This document shows positions 9,634 through 18,109 of a stretch of DNA of 64,000 bases, one piece after another; the stretch's first letter is position 1; each line of letters begins with the position of its first letter. The stretch is from Sphingobium sp. (GTDB taxonomy: Bacteria; Pseudomonadota; Alphaproteobacteria; Sphingomonadales; Sphingomonadaceae): contig JAHFPV010000013.1 of assembly GCA_023266575.1 (NCBI GenBank), forward strand, positions 61,579 to 125,578. The letters are read 5' to 3'. Under the pieces are notes generated by a model, which searched no databases, was not told the DNA's origin, and was given only the letters and a program-made list of their open reading frames with translations. Both the position numbers and the translations under genes were made by a program.

Positions 9634-11374
9634 TGACAAGCGGGTGGCGCTGCTGGCGCTGCTTGGCTGGCTGCTGTGCAGCGTGGCGATGCTGTGGCTG
9701 TTCCATGGTGATTTCGCCACGCTCGGCTTTCGCGATCCCGACGACGCGATGCGGCTGGCGCAGATACGCGACTGGATCGGCGGACAGGCTTTTTGGGACG
9801 TCAGCCAGTATAGGGTGAACCCGCCCATCGGCGGCCCGATGCACTGGTCGCGGATCGTCGACATGCCCATCGCAGCGCTGATCCTGCTGCTGCGCCCGTT
9901 GCTGGGTATGGCGACGGCGGAGCTGGTCGCTTGCGCCATTGTGCCGCTGCTGCTGCTGGGTGGGCTGACTACGGCCTTGTTCATCGCGGCGAAACGGATT
10001 GCCGGGGCGGGGATTGCGCTGCTCGCTGTCGCATTGCTGCTGACCGCACCGTCGATCCTGGTCCAGTTCACGCCGTTGCGGATCGATCATCATGGTTGGC
10101 AGATCATGGCGGCGGCTCTGGCGCTGTGCGGCGCGATGGACCTCCGCCCGGCGCGCGGCGGCATCGTTGTGGGGCTGGCGCTGGCACTCTGGCTCCAGAT
10201 TTCGAGCGAAGGCTTGCCCTATGCCGCGCTGTTTGCCGCAGTCTTTGCCCTGCGCCACTGGATCGACCGGGCAGAAACGCCGCGCTATGTCGGTTTCACT
10301 GTCGCCATTGGCGGTGCCGCGCTGATACCGCTGATGCTGCTGCGTGGTCCCTCTGCGGTTTTGGCGCGCCACTGCGATGCGCTCTCCTTCGTTTATGTCT
10401 GGCCCCTGGTAGCGCTGGCCGTTGCAACGCTTGTGTCTGCGCGCCTGATCGGCCCGTACACCCCGTTGCGCCGCTTCCTTGTCGCCGCAATCGGCGGCGG
10501 TGCGGCGCTGGCGACCTTCGCGCTGACTGGCGGGCCTTGCCTGTCGGGCGATCCCTTCGCGGCGCTGGGACCGCTGGCCTCCAAGCTCTGGTATTTGCAG
10601 GTCATGGAAGGGCGACCGATCTGGGAACAGAGCCGGTCGATGGTGGGCGTCATCCTGCTTCCCTCGCTATTCGGCCTGATTGCTACGCTATTGGCGGCGC
10701 GCAGTGCCAGCGACCCGACGCGGATGCGCTGGCTGACGCTGGCGTTGCTGCTGACAGGCGCGATGCTGGTTGCGATCATGGTGATGCGCGCCGTATCGGT
10801 GGCGCATCTGCTGGCGCTGCCGGGCACCGCCTGGCTGCTGATCAGGCTTTTTCGCCGGGTGCAGGCGTCGGCCAGCGCCATCGTGCGGATATTGGGATCG
10901 GTCGCGCTGGTGCTGCTGACTCCGGCCGGGCTATGCGCGCTGTGGGTCGCGATCGCCGCCAAGCCGGAACCCGCGAAGAAAGCCAGCGCCAACTGCCGCG
11001 CGGCAAGCGTGCTGGCACCGCTGCGCACCCTGCCGACTGCGACCCTGTTCGCGCCGATTGATCTTGGCCCCGACATTCTCGTCCAGACCCGCCACAGCGT
11101 TATCGGCACCGCCCATCATCGCAATGCGGCCGGGATTACCGCGGTGATTGAGGGCTTTGTCGATGCGCCGGATAAGGCCCGCACTGTCATCGGCGCAACT
11201 AGCGCGCGTTATGTCGTGACCTGTGACGGTCTCAACGAATATCGCCTCTATGGACAAGCGAACCGTAAGGGTCTGGCCGCCCAACTGGCGCACGGCGCGA
11301 CGCCCGACTGGCTGGAACAGCTGCCGACCAAAGGCCCGCTGAAAATCTACCGGGTCAGGTCGCCACGAAGCTGA
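9611..11374 (+). CDS. STT3/GT-C-like polytopic membrane protein
   Basis: About 587 residues with an N-terminal anchor (12-32), roughly 11-12 further hydrophobic segments and a C-terminal soluble part (about 450-587). The first extracytoplasmic loop contains RDPDDAMRLAQIRDW (41-55) and MHWSRIVD, and LRIDHHGWQ is at 156-164. The paired acidic residues plus a DHH motif resemble STT3/PglB/AglB glycosyltransferases (GT-C fold). Homologues are often mislabelled AcrB/AcrD/AcrF. I infer a polyprenol-phosphate-sugar-dependent transferase, supplied by the adjacent GtrA. The ATG at 9611 is chosen; the frame is open to 9542 inside gtrA. Its 3' end overlaps msrB tail-to-tail by 20 bases. Confidence 0.75.
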   Translation: MASLPASDDKRVALLALLGWLLCSVAMLWLFHGDFATLGFRDPDDAMRLAQIRDWIGGQAFWDVSQYRVNPPIGGPMHWSRIVDMPIAALILLLRPLLGMATAELVACAIVPLLLLGGLTTALFIAAKRIAGAGIALLAVALLLTAPSILVQFTPLRIDHHGWQIMAAALALCGAMDLRPARGGIVVGLALALWLQISSEGLPYAALFAAVFALRHWIDRAETPRYVGFTVAIGGAALIPLMLLRGPSAVLARHCDALSFVYVWPLVALAVATLVSARLIGPYTPLRRFLVAAIGGGAALATFALTGGPCLSGDPFAALGPLASKLWYLQVMEGRPIWEQSRSMVGVILLPSLFGLIATLLAARSASDPTRMRWLTLALLLTGAMLVAIMVMRAVSVAHLLALPGTAWLLIRLFRRVQASASAIVRILGSVALVLLTPAGLCALWVAIAAKPEPAKKASANCRAASVLAPLRTLPTATLFAPIDLGPDILVQTRHSVIGTAHHRNAAGITAVIEGFVDAPDKARTVIGATSARYVVTCDGLNEYRLYGQANRKGLAAQLAHGATPDWLEQLPTKGPLKIYRVRSPRS

Positions 11375-11831
11375 GTGCCACACCGTTCATGCAATAGCGC
11401 AACCCGGTGGGCTTTGGTCCATCGTCGAACACATGCCCCAGATGCCCGCCGCAGCGCGCGCAATGGACTTCGGTGCGCGGATAGCCCAGGTCGAAGTCGC
11501 GGCTGGTGCCGACCGCCTTTGGCAGCGGCGCGTAGAAGCTTGGCCAGCCGGTGCCGCTGTCAAATTTGGTTTTGGAACTGAACAGCTTTTGCCCGCATCC
11601 GGCGCAGGCGAAAATCCCAGCCCGATGCTCCTTGTTGAGTGGACTGGTGAAGGGATGCTCGGTCGCCTGCTTGCGCAGCACATTATAGGCAAGCGGGGAG
11701 AGGCGCTTGCGCCACTCCGCATCGCTCAGCGTAAAGGGATAGGCGGCCTCTGCCCGATCAAGGCCCAGCCGCCACCAGCCCAGCGCCACCGCGCCGGTCG
11801 TCACGCCACTCAGGAAAAGTCGCCGGTTCAT
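11355..11831 (-). CDS. msrB: Peptide-methionine (R)-S-oxide reductase, exported
   Basis: MsrB reduces methionine R-sulfoxide in proteins. The zinc pairs CAGC and CARC and the catalytic Cys in RYCMNG are all present, along with the family block SGTGWPSFYAP. The N-terminus NRRLFLSGVTTGAVALGWW is a twin-arginine signal, so this form should act in the periplasm. I chose the ATG at 11831, preceded by AAGGA, over the ATG at 11846, because it places the twin arginines at the very N-terminus. It lies 18 bases downstream of the ABC permease gene and may be transcribed with it. Confidence 0.92.
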   Translation of the reverse strand: MNRRLFLSGVTTGAVALGWWRLGLDRAEAAYPFTLSDAEWRKRLSPLAYNVLRKQATEHPFTSPLNKEHRAGIFACAGCGQKLFSSKTKFDSGTGWPSFYAPLPKAVGTSRDFDLGYPRTEVHCARCGGHLGHVFDDGPKPTGLRYCMNGVALSFVAT

Positions 11832-11849
11832 GACATCCTTGAACACCCT

Positions 11850-13040
11850 TCAGCCTGTCGTGTTCCTGAACAGATTTTTCCACCAGCGCCCGCCCGACTG
11901 CATGACATGGCGGCGGAACAGTAGCACCCCGACTCGGATGATCAGCGCCACGAACGCTGCCTGCCACAGCAGCGCGAGCAGATGGGGCCACAGCGCATCA
12001 TCCTGCGCTGCGCGCGCGATCATGGCGAAGGGCGAACTGAAGGGGAATATCGTTGCGGCCACCTCTGCAGGCGATCCCATATGGTCGACGGCGTAGCTGG
12101 CAAAGAAGAAGATCAGCATCTGCCCCATGGTCACCGGCATGTTCAGCGTCTGCACCTCCCGCACCGTCGCCGCCTGCGCGCCGATCCCCAGGAACAGCGA
12201 TCCCAGCAGCGTATAGGCCATGGCGAAATACAGCACGGCGAGGATCAGGAAGATCGGCCAGCCCACCGCTGGCGCAGGCAGGCCCGAAGCGGACCCATGG
12301 AGCGCCAGGAAGATCGCAAAGGCCGTTCCGCCCCAAAAGGCGATGCCGACAAAGCTCATCGCCAGCATCGCCATCAGTTTCCCTAGGAAAATCGCGTCGA
12401 TCGGCACGGCGGCAGCCAATATCTCAATGATCTTGTTGGTCTTTTCCTCGACCAGATTGGAAAGGATCATGCCCGCTAGCAGGATCGTCAGGAAGAACAT
12501 GACGACCTGCGCCACCCGCCCGATCAGCAGCCGCGCCTGCGCCTGTGCGCCAAGGCTGGTGGCGACCTCCTGCCGCTCCACCTGTACCAGCCGGAGCGTA
12601 TGTTCGGCCTGCGCCGCGCTGGCGATCAGGCTGAGGTCACCCTGCATCTTGTCGAGATCGTCGGGCTTGCCGGTCAATATCGGGTGCGCCACCGAGCCCG
12701 AAAGGATCGCCACCACCGCCGAATCGGATCGCGCCAGCTGCTCGCGCGGGGCAGGGGTCAGCGGCACGCGCCGCAACCGGACCAGCGCCTGATCCCCCAT
12801 CCGTTCGGTCAGACGCTGGTGCGCCCGTTCCAGCCGCGCGGCTTCGCTCGCGGGCATCGCGATGCCGACCATCGGTCGCAGGTCGGTGCTGGAGATTTTC
12901 TCGCCCAGGCCGCCAAAGGCCATGCCGATCAGGATCGGCAGCAATGGCCCCAGCAGAAACAGGATGAAGGTGCGCGACAGCACCACCGCGGTAAAATCCC
13001 GCCGGGCGATGACCAGAGCGGCGCGTATCATCTCTCTCAT
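11850..13040 (-). CDS. ABC-2 type transporter permease (NatB-like)
   Basis: The 396-residue membrane protein has one N-terminal transmembrane helix (about 22-45), a large periplasmic loop (about 50-170) and five further helices from about 175 to 390. This is the layout of NatB/YhfP-type ABC-2 exporters, which pump sodium or unknown compounds. It overlaps the upstream ATPase gene by 4 bases, so the two form one transporter. Substrate cannot be read from the sequence. Confidence 0.88.
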   Translation of the reverse strand: MREMIRAALVIARRDFTAVVLSRTFILFLLGPLLPILIGMAFGGLGEKISSTDLRPMVGIAMPASEAARLERAHQRLTERMGDQALVRLRRVPLTPAPREQLARSDSAVVAILSGSVAHPILTGKPDDLDKMQGDLSLIASAAQAEHTLRLVQVERQEVATSLGAQAQARLLIGRVAQVVMFFLTILLAGMILSNLVEEKTNKIIEILAAAVPIDAIFLGKLMAMLAMSFVGIAFWGGTAFAIFLALHGSASGLPAPAVGWPIFLILAVLYFAMAYTLLGSLFLGIGAQAATVREVQTLNMPVTMGQMLIFFFASYAVDHMGSPAEVAATIFPFSSPFAMIARAAQDDALWPHLLALLWQAAFVALIIRVGVLLFRRHVMQSGGRWWKNLFRNTTG

Positions 13041-14002
13041 GCGTCCTGCTCCCGCGCCAGCGCCTCTTCCATCTGGCGCGCGGTTGCTTCGCCGGCGATG
13101 GCAACGAAGGCGTCATGCAAACCGGGCCGTTCGATCGACAGGCTCTCAATTCCCGCCTGCCCGTCCAGCAATGCGTGCAGCAGCGGCTCGATCCCGTCGT
13201 CGGGCAGGGCGAAATGCCATGCGCCATCCTCCACCACCGTATCGCCGGGCAAAGCGCGCCGCCACGCCCCGTCGCTCGCCTTGGTACGCAGCCGCACCTG
13301 CGGGCGCAGCCGGTCGCGCGCGTCGGCCACCGTCCCCTCGAATCGTATGCGCCCGCCCGCAACGATGGCGATCCGCTCGCACAGGCGTTCGGCATGGGCG
13401 ATGACATGGGTGGAAAAGAGGATGGTGACGCCCCGTCGCGCCTGTTCACGGATCAGCGCCTCCAGCTTCTCCTGATTGATCGCGTCCAGCCCGGAAAAGG
13501 GCTCGTCCAGCACGATCAGCCGGGGTTCGTGGATGATCGTCCCGAATAGTTGCACTGTCTGGGCCATGCCCTTGGACAGCTGGCGGATCGGCTTGTCGAT
13601 CGCGCCGCCCATGCCATGCCCCTCCAGCATCGCTCGCGCCCGTTCGCGTCCCTGCTTCAACGGCAGGCCGCGCAGCGCGCCCATGAAGGCAATCGCCTCA
13701 AAGGCTTTCATCGACGGATACAGCCCGCGCTCCTCCGGCAGATAGCCCACTTGTCGCGCCATCCGAAGCGGAGCGGCGTCGCCAAGCAGGGACCGTGTCC
13801 CTTCGTCAGGGTCGATGATGCCCAGCAGGGTGCGGAGCAGCGTCGTCTTGCCCGCGCCATTAGGCCCCAGCACGCCATAGATCGACCCGGCAGGCACGGC
13901 GATGTCGACGCCGTCGACCGCGCGGAAGCTGCCGAATGTCTTGACAAGGCCATGGCCTTCGAGCGCATAGCGGAGGGGCGGGGCCGGAGTGTCGCCGTTC
14001 AT
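13037..14002 (-). CDS. ABC transporter ATP-binding protein (NatA-like)
   Basis: The 321-residue cytoplasmic ATPase shows Walker A GPNGAGKTTLL, a Q-loop in GYLPEERGLYP, the signature LSKGMAQ, Walker B LIVLDEPFSGLD and the H-loop STHVIAHAE. The EERGLYP form of the Q-loop and the C-terminal DUF4162-like extension are typical of NatA/bacitracin-type exporters. The start ATG at 14002 has AGGAG 5 bases upstream; the open frame reaches 14101 but would overlap the divergent queG start. It is coupled to the permease by a 4-base overlap. Confidence 0.92.
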   Translation of the reverse strand: MNGDTPAPPLRYALEGHGLVKTFGSFRAVDGVDIAVPAGSIYGVLGPNGAGKTTLLRTLLGIIDPDEGTRSLLGDAAPLRMARQVGYLPEERGLYPSMKAFEAIAFMGALRGLPLKQGRERARAMLEGHGMGGAIDKPIRQLSKGMAQTVQLFGTIIHEPRLIVLDEPFSGLDAINQEKLEALIREQARRGVTILFSTHVIAHAERLCERIAIVAGGRIRFEGTVADARDRLRPQVRLRTKASDGAWRRALPGDTVVEDGAWHFALPDDGIEPLLHALLDGQAGIESLSIERPGLHDAFVAIAGEATARQMEEALAREQDA

Positions 14003-14024
14003 CCGCTCCTGATAGTGTCCCCCC

Positions 14025-15065
14025 ATGCCAACGCAAATGGAAAGCTTGGAAACCCGCCTGAAGGTACAGGCCGCGTCGCTGGGCTTCGCCGCATGCGCCA
14101 TCGCGCCCGCCGACGTGGCCCCCCAGGCCGCGCAGCGGCTGAGCGAATGGATCGACGCCGGGTATCATGGCGACATGCTGTGGATGGCTGAACGCGCGGG
14201 ACAACGCGGATCGCCGCGCGGCCTGTGGCCCGACGTGCGCAGCGTGGTGATGTTGGGGATGAGCTATGCGCCGGCGCGCGATCCGCTGGCGCTGGCCGAT
14301 GTCGGCGACCGGGCGCGCATCTCGGTCTATGCGCAGGGCAGGGACTATCATGATGTCGTCAAAAAGGGGTTGAAGGCGCTGGCCCGCTGGCTGGTGGAGC
14401 AGCAGCCCGGCGCGCTCAAAGTGTTTGTCGATACCGCCCCGGTCATGGAAAAGCCGCTGGCACAGGGGGCTGGGCTGGGCTGGCAGGGCAAGCATAGCAA
14501 TCTGGTCAGCCGCCAGCATGGCAGCTGGCTGTTCCTGGGCGCGATCTACACCGAAATCGCGCTGCAACCCGACCCGCCGGAGATCGACCATTGCGGCAGT
14601 TGCACCGCCTGCCAGACCGCCTGCCCGACTGATGCCTTCCCGTCGCCCTATGTCGTGGACGCACGGCGCTGCATTTCCTATCTGACCATCGAACATAAAG
14701 GGCGGATCCCGCACGAATTGCGGGAGGGCATCGGCAATCGCATCTATGGCTGCGACGATTGTCTGGCGGTCTGCCCCTGGAATAAATTTGCGGACGCGGC
14801 CGCGGCCAACAAGGCGTTCATAGGCCGCGCCGAACTTGCCGCCCCCGCCATCGCCGACCTGCTGGCGCTGGACGACGCCGCGTTTCGCGAAATCTTCTCC
14901 GGCTCCCCCATCAAACGCATCGGCCGCAACCGCATGGTGCGGAATGCGGCCATTGCAGCGGGGAATAGCGGCGATGCGCGATTGCTAGGCCGCTTGCAGA
15001 CGCTGATGGGCGATGATGATCCAGTGGTGGCCGAAGCGGCGGCATGGGCGATTGGGCGGCTGTAG
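14025..15065 (+). CDS. queG: Epoxyqueuosine reductase
   Basis: QueG performs the last step of queuosine synthesis, reducing epoxyqueuosine in the tRNA wobble position with cobalamin and two 4Fe-4S clusters. The cluster cysteines are Cys190, 193, 196 and 200 ([12 protein letters not shown]) and Cys217, 243, 246 and 250 ([11 protein letters not shown]). The proposed catalytic Asp is in VDTAPVMEK at about 136-144. A HEAT-like repeat ends the 346-residue protein. It starts 22 bases from the divergent ABC ATPase gene, so a very short promoter region is shared. Confidence 0.95.
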   Translation: MPTQMESLETRLKVQAASLGFAACAIAPADVAPQAAQRLSEWIDAGYHGDMLWMAERAGQRGSPRGLWPDVRSVVMLGMSYAPARDPLALADVGDRARISVYAQGRDYHDVVKKGLKALARWLVEQQPGALKVFVDTAPVMEKPLAQGAGLGWQGKHSNLVSRQHGSWLFLGAIYTEIALQPDPPEIDHCGSCTACQTACPTDAFPSPYVVDARRCISYLTIEHKGRIPHELREGIGNRIYGCDDCLAVCPWNKFADAAAANKAFIGRAELAAPAIADLLALDDAAFREIFSGSPIKRIGRNRMVRNAAIAAGNSGDARLLGRLQTLMGDDDPVVAEAAAWAIGRL

Positions 15066-15156
15066 GTTTGAGCGGAAGTCGCGACATCGGCCTTCGTTCT
15101 TTTCGTCATTGGTCGATCTGATGAAGGTGCCGGAAAAGAGATGAGAGGAATGAGTG

Positions 15157-15756
15157 ATGCCGCAGCATTGGATTCAGACGGATGAGGTGGAGGATGTAGC
15201 AGGATCTATCCGCCACATTATACGTGTCTCTCAATTTTTGGGCCAGGATCCCCAGACATGGAAGTGGGTTGCGGTGGCCTTGCATTCAGCGTTGCAGGGC
15301 GCGTGCATATGCCATCTCACCACGACAGCGGTGCCGTTGGGAGCAGTCACCCCGCAGAACGCCGAGAAGTCGCTTGCCTATTTTGAGGATTCGCGCAGCA
15401 ATCCAAACGCGAAACGGCCTAGAACCCATTTAATGGGGCTTCCGGACTTACTCAAAGCGGTGCGGAAGCCTTGTTCGGCAGGGGATCGCAGCAACTCTGT
15501 CGGCATCGCGATCAGTGACTGCGAGTTTAATTCGTTGCGTCGCTTTCACGAGAATATTCGGAACCAGTTTGTGCATTTCGAGCCAATGGGCTGGTCGATC
15601 GACGTATCCGGAATTCCTGCGATCGCGAGGCTGGTTGCACGCATCATCGGGGAGATGCTGCACATTGGCTATGCTTTCCGTCACCAGGAAGATGTGCGGC
15701 GTGCAGAAATGCAACAAAGCCTTCAGGCTTTGGTCCTAATCGAATGGCCCATTTAG
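15157..15756 (+). CDS. Orphan HEPN-like hypothetical protein
   Basis: The 199-residue protein is largely helical with no membrane segment. Near residue 135 it contains FHENIRNQFVHFEPMGWSI, in which the Arg-Asn-x3-His pattern matches the catalytic motif of HEPN nucleases; the WKWVAVALHSALQ helix near residue 35 would be the first HEPN helix. Many HEPN proteins are RNases in toxin-antitoxin or phage-defence modules, but no antitoxin or nucleotidyltransferase partner lies beside it. Base composition is more AT-rich and codon use more mixed than in its neighbours, which suggests acquisition by transfer. Start ATG at 15157 (or GTG at 15154) follows GAGAGGA. Confidence 0.6.
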   Translation: MPQHWIQTDEVEDVAGSIRHIIRVSQFLGQDPQTWKWVAVALHSALQGACICHLTTTAVPLGAVTPQNAEKSLAYFEDSRSNPNAKRPRTHLMGLPDLLKAVRKPCSAGDRSNSVGIAISDCEFNSLRRFHENIRNQFVHFEPMGWSIDVSGIPAIARLVARIIGEMLHIGYAFRHQEDVRRAEMQQSLQALVLIEWPI

Positions 15757-15944
15757 CCGCCGGTCACCACCGTTTCACCGATGCGACTTCAATGGCAGGC
15801 TTGTCTGCCGACTATCCTCCAAGTCCATCCTATTCCCTTTCAAAATAAATTCGCCTCTGGTCTATCCGTGTAGATTGGCCCGCACATCCTTTGCTCCGCG
15901 CACTCTGTTAAGCTTCGCCAAACCGTCGCGGCCTGTTGTGCCCA
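15757..15944. other. Gap without a recognisable gene
   Basis: This 188-base stretch is AT-richer than the surroundings, like the HEPN-like gene before it. I see no open frame with a ribosome binding site, no hairpin followed by T residues and no repeat. Confidence 0.4.
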
Positions 15945-16319
15945 CTACTTCGCCCGCAGCGCGGTCGCGCAGGCCGCCGGATCGACGTCGCTGCCGACGG
16001 GCGAGCGGGCATCCACATGGGTCACCACCGGTTCCTTGCCGCGTGCCGGGGCGTAGAGATAGGTGTCGAGGACGCAGCGGCCATTGGCAAATTGCAGCTT
16101 GCGCGCCGTCGTCTCGCGAATGTCGAGCCGGGGCGTGCCGAACATCTGGGTCAGCGCGCGCGCGTCCGCGCCCATCAGCGGGCCGGGCTTGCCGAAGGCG
16201 CTGGCCGGGGGACCGGCGGGCGGCGGCGCGATCCCGGTTTGCGGCACCACGCCGCCCGCACCACAGGCGGCAAGCGGCAGCGCCAGCAGCGCGATCAGGG
16301 CAAGGCGAGGGGCGTTCAT
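15945..16319 (-). CDS. Small putative lipoprotein
   Basis: The 124-residue precursor has a lipoprotein signal (hydrophobic 5-18, lipobox LAAC with Cys19), then a Gly/Pro-rich linker and a compact domain with two further cysteines (RCVLD, AACATAL) that could form a disulfide. The repeated turn LMGADARALTQMFGTPRLD recalls small sphingomonad lipoproteins with an SmpA/OmlA-like fold, but this is not certain. The ATG at 16319 overlaps the stop of the upstream EI24 gene (ATGA), so they are co-translated. Confidence 0.8.
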   Translation of the reverse strand: MNAPRLALIALLALPLAACGAGGVVPQTGIAPPPAGPPASAFGKPGPLMGADARALTQMFGTPRLDIRETTARKLQFANGRCVLDTYLYAPARGKEPVVTHVDARSPVGSDVDPAACATALRAK

Positions 16320-16984
16320 ACAGGTTTCCTTCTGACGCCGTGCAGCATGTGGACCGCCATAGCCGCGCTCCAGATCGGCGCAAGCAGGTTGACCAGCGGG
16401 ATGAGGAACAGAAGCGCCGAAGCGAGACCCAGAAGCCACCGGCTGCCACGCGGGATTGGCGGATGGCCCGGATGGCGCGGCTCGACCATGTCGGCCAGAT
16501 CGCGGCCCAGCAGATAGGCGTTGAGCGCCAGGAATAGCCCGATCGTCCCCACGCCTGTCACCAGCAGCGCGATGTAGGCGGGCAGCGCCAGCAGGTTCCA
16601 GCCGATCGTCCGCGCAACCGACGCCAGCGCATAACGGATGCTGCGCGCCAGCCCGACCGGGCGTGCGTCCGCCGCGGCGTCCGGGTAGCGATCTGCTTCT
16701 ACCGCTGCGATAATATCGTCGGCGAACAGGCCCATCATCGCCATCGCGGTTGCGCGGAACAGCAGCCAGCCTGCCGCGATAACGATCAGCGCAGTCGCCG
16801 CCGCTTCCGCCATGCCGCCACCGCCCCAGCCATAATGCAGCCGCAGCGCATGGACCCCCGCCCACAGGCCGACCGCCAAAAGGGCAAAGACCAAAAGTGT
16901 CAGCAGCAATGTCTTGACCAGCAACCGCCGGGCGGCGGCGTGGAAGATCAGCGGGAAGGCGCGCAGCGCGGCGGTCAGGACCAT
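16316..16984 (-). CDS. EI24 domain-containing membrane protein
   Basis: The 222-residue inner-membrane protein has segments at about 25-48, 62-85, 130-158 and 185-215 and follows the EI24/CysZ-like pattern, including the AYLLGRDLADMV motif. E. coli CysZ is a sulfate channel; alphaproteobacterial EI24 proteins are mostly uncharacterised, so transport of sulfate is only a possibility. The start ATG at 16984 is the first in frame that does not run into the divergent adenosine kinase leader. It is followed by the lipoprotein gene with a 4-base overlap. Confidence 0.8.
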   Translation of the reverse strand: MVLTAALRAFPLIFHAAARRLLVKTLLLTLLVFALLAVGLWAGVHALRLHYGWGGGGMAEAAATALIVIAAGWLLFRATAMAMMGLFADDIIAAVEADRYPDAAADARPVGLARSIRYALASVARTIGWNLLALPAYIALLVTGVGTIGLFLALNAYLLGRDLADMVEPRHPGHPPIPRGSRWLLGLASALLFLIPLVNLLAPIWSAAMAVHMLHGVRRKPV

Positions 16985-17095
16985 CGGGCCACTATCCGGC
17001 CTGCCGCGACGCCCGTCAATCGCGCGCTGTTGCATGGGCGCACGCACGCCGATAGAGACGGCAGCCTGACATTCCCCGCACCATAAGGATTTTGC

Positions 17096-18109
17096 GTGAC
17101 CGCTTCCGCTCCAGTTTCGGCCCCGACGCTTGACGTCGTCGCCATCGGCAACGCCATTGTCGATGTCCTCGCGCGCAGCGATGACGCTTTCCTCGCCGAA
17201 CATGCGCTGACCAAGGGCGGGATGCAGCTGATCGACGCCGAAATGGCCGAAACCCTCTATGCCGACATGCCCCAGGCCAAGGAAATCAGCGGCGGGTCGG
17301 CCGCCAACACGCTGGCGGGCCTCGCTGCGCTGGGCAAGACATGCGGCTTTATCGGCCAGGTGAATGACGATCAGTTGGGCGCAGTGTTCAGCCATGACGT
17401 GCGCGCGATCGGCATCCGTTTCGACACGCCCGCCATGACCGGCGATGTGCCGACCGCCCGCTGCCTGATCCTCGTCACGCCAGATGCGCAGCGGACGATG
17501 AACACATTTCTGGGTGCCTCGCAATTTCTGCCGGAGGCTGCGCTGGACCTGGATATGATCCGCTCGGCCGGCATCCTCTATCTCGAAGGCTATTTGTGGG
17601 ACCCGGAGCAGCCACGCGCGGCCATGCGGGCGGCGATTGACGCGGCGCGGGGGGCCGGGCGCAAGGTCGCCTTCACTCTGTCCGACAATTTCGTGATCGA
17701 CCGCCACCGCGCCGACTTCATCGACCTTATCGACCATGGCCAGATCGACATCCTCTTTTCCAATGAGGGCGAAATCCAGTCGCTGGCGCAGATTGACGAT
17801 TTCGACAAAGCGGTGGCGGCAATTGCGGCCAAGGTGCCGGTGCTGGTGTCGACCCGCAGCGAAAGGGGTGCGGTCGCGATCGTCGATGGCGTGCGTTACG
17901 AAGCGCCTGCTGCGCCGGTCGCGCAAATCATCGACACGACCGGCGCTGGCGACCTGTTCGCAGCCGGTTTCCTCGCTGCCCATATTGACGGGCGCAGCGT
18001 GGCCGATTGCCTGGCATTGGGCGCAGCGGCGGCGGCCGAGGTGATCTCCCACTGGGGCGCACGACCGGAGGATGATCTGGGCGTGATCCGCGACAAGCTG
18101 TTCGCCTGA
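17096..18109 (+). CDS. PfkB-family adenosine kinase
   Basis: The 337-residue sugar kinase has the N-terminal ribokinase signature GGSAANTLAGLAALG (66-80) and the C-terminal signature DTTGAGDLFAAGF (280-292) with catalytic Asp286. The overall sequence is of the adenosine-kinase type, which makes AMP from adenosine and ATP. The GTG at 17096 has AAGG 7 bases upstream. Its TGA directly abuts the stop of the opposite-strand flippase gene, the two stops forming the palindrome TGATCA. Confidence 0.9.
   Translation: MTASAPVSAPTLDVVAIGNAIVDVLARSDDAFLAEHALTKGGMQLIDAEMAETLYADMPQAKEISGGSAANTLAGLAALGKTCGFIGQVNDDQLGAVFSHDVRAIGIRFDTPAMTGDVPTARCLILVTPDAQRTMNTFLGASQFLPEAALDLDMIRSAGILYLEGYLWDPEQPRAAMRAAIDAARGAGRKVAFTLSDNFVIDRHRADFIDLIDHGQIDILFSNEGEIQSLAQIDDFDKAVAAIAAKVPVLVSTRSERGAVAIVDGVRYEAPAAPVAQIIDTTGAGDLFAAGFLAAHIDGRSVADCLALGAAAAAEVISHWGARPEDDLGVIRDKLFA

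Noticed and set aside
15066-15156. Antitoxin gene beside the HEPN-like gene
   Set aside because: The 91-base gap before it holds no open frame with a ribosome binding site, and the gap after it none either.
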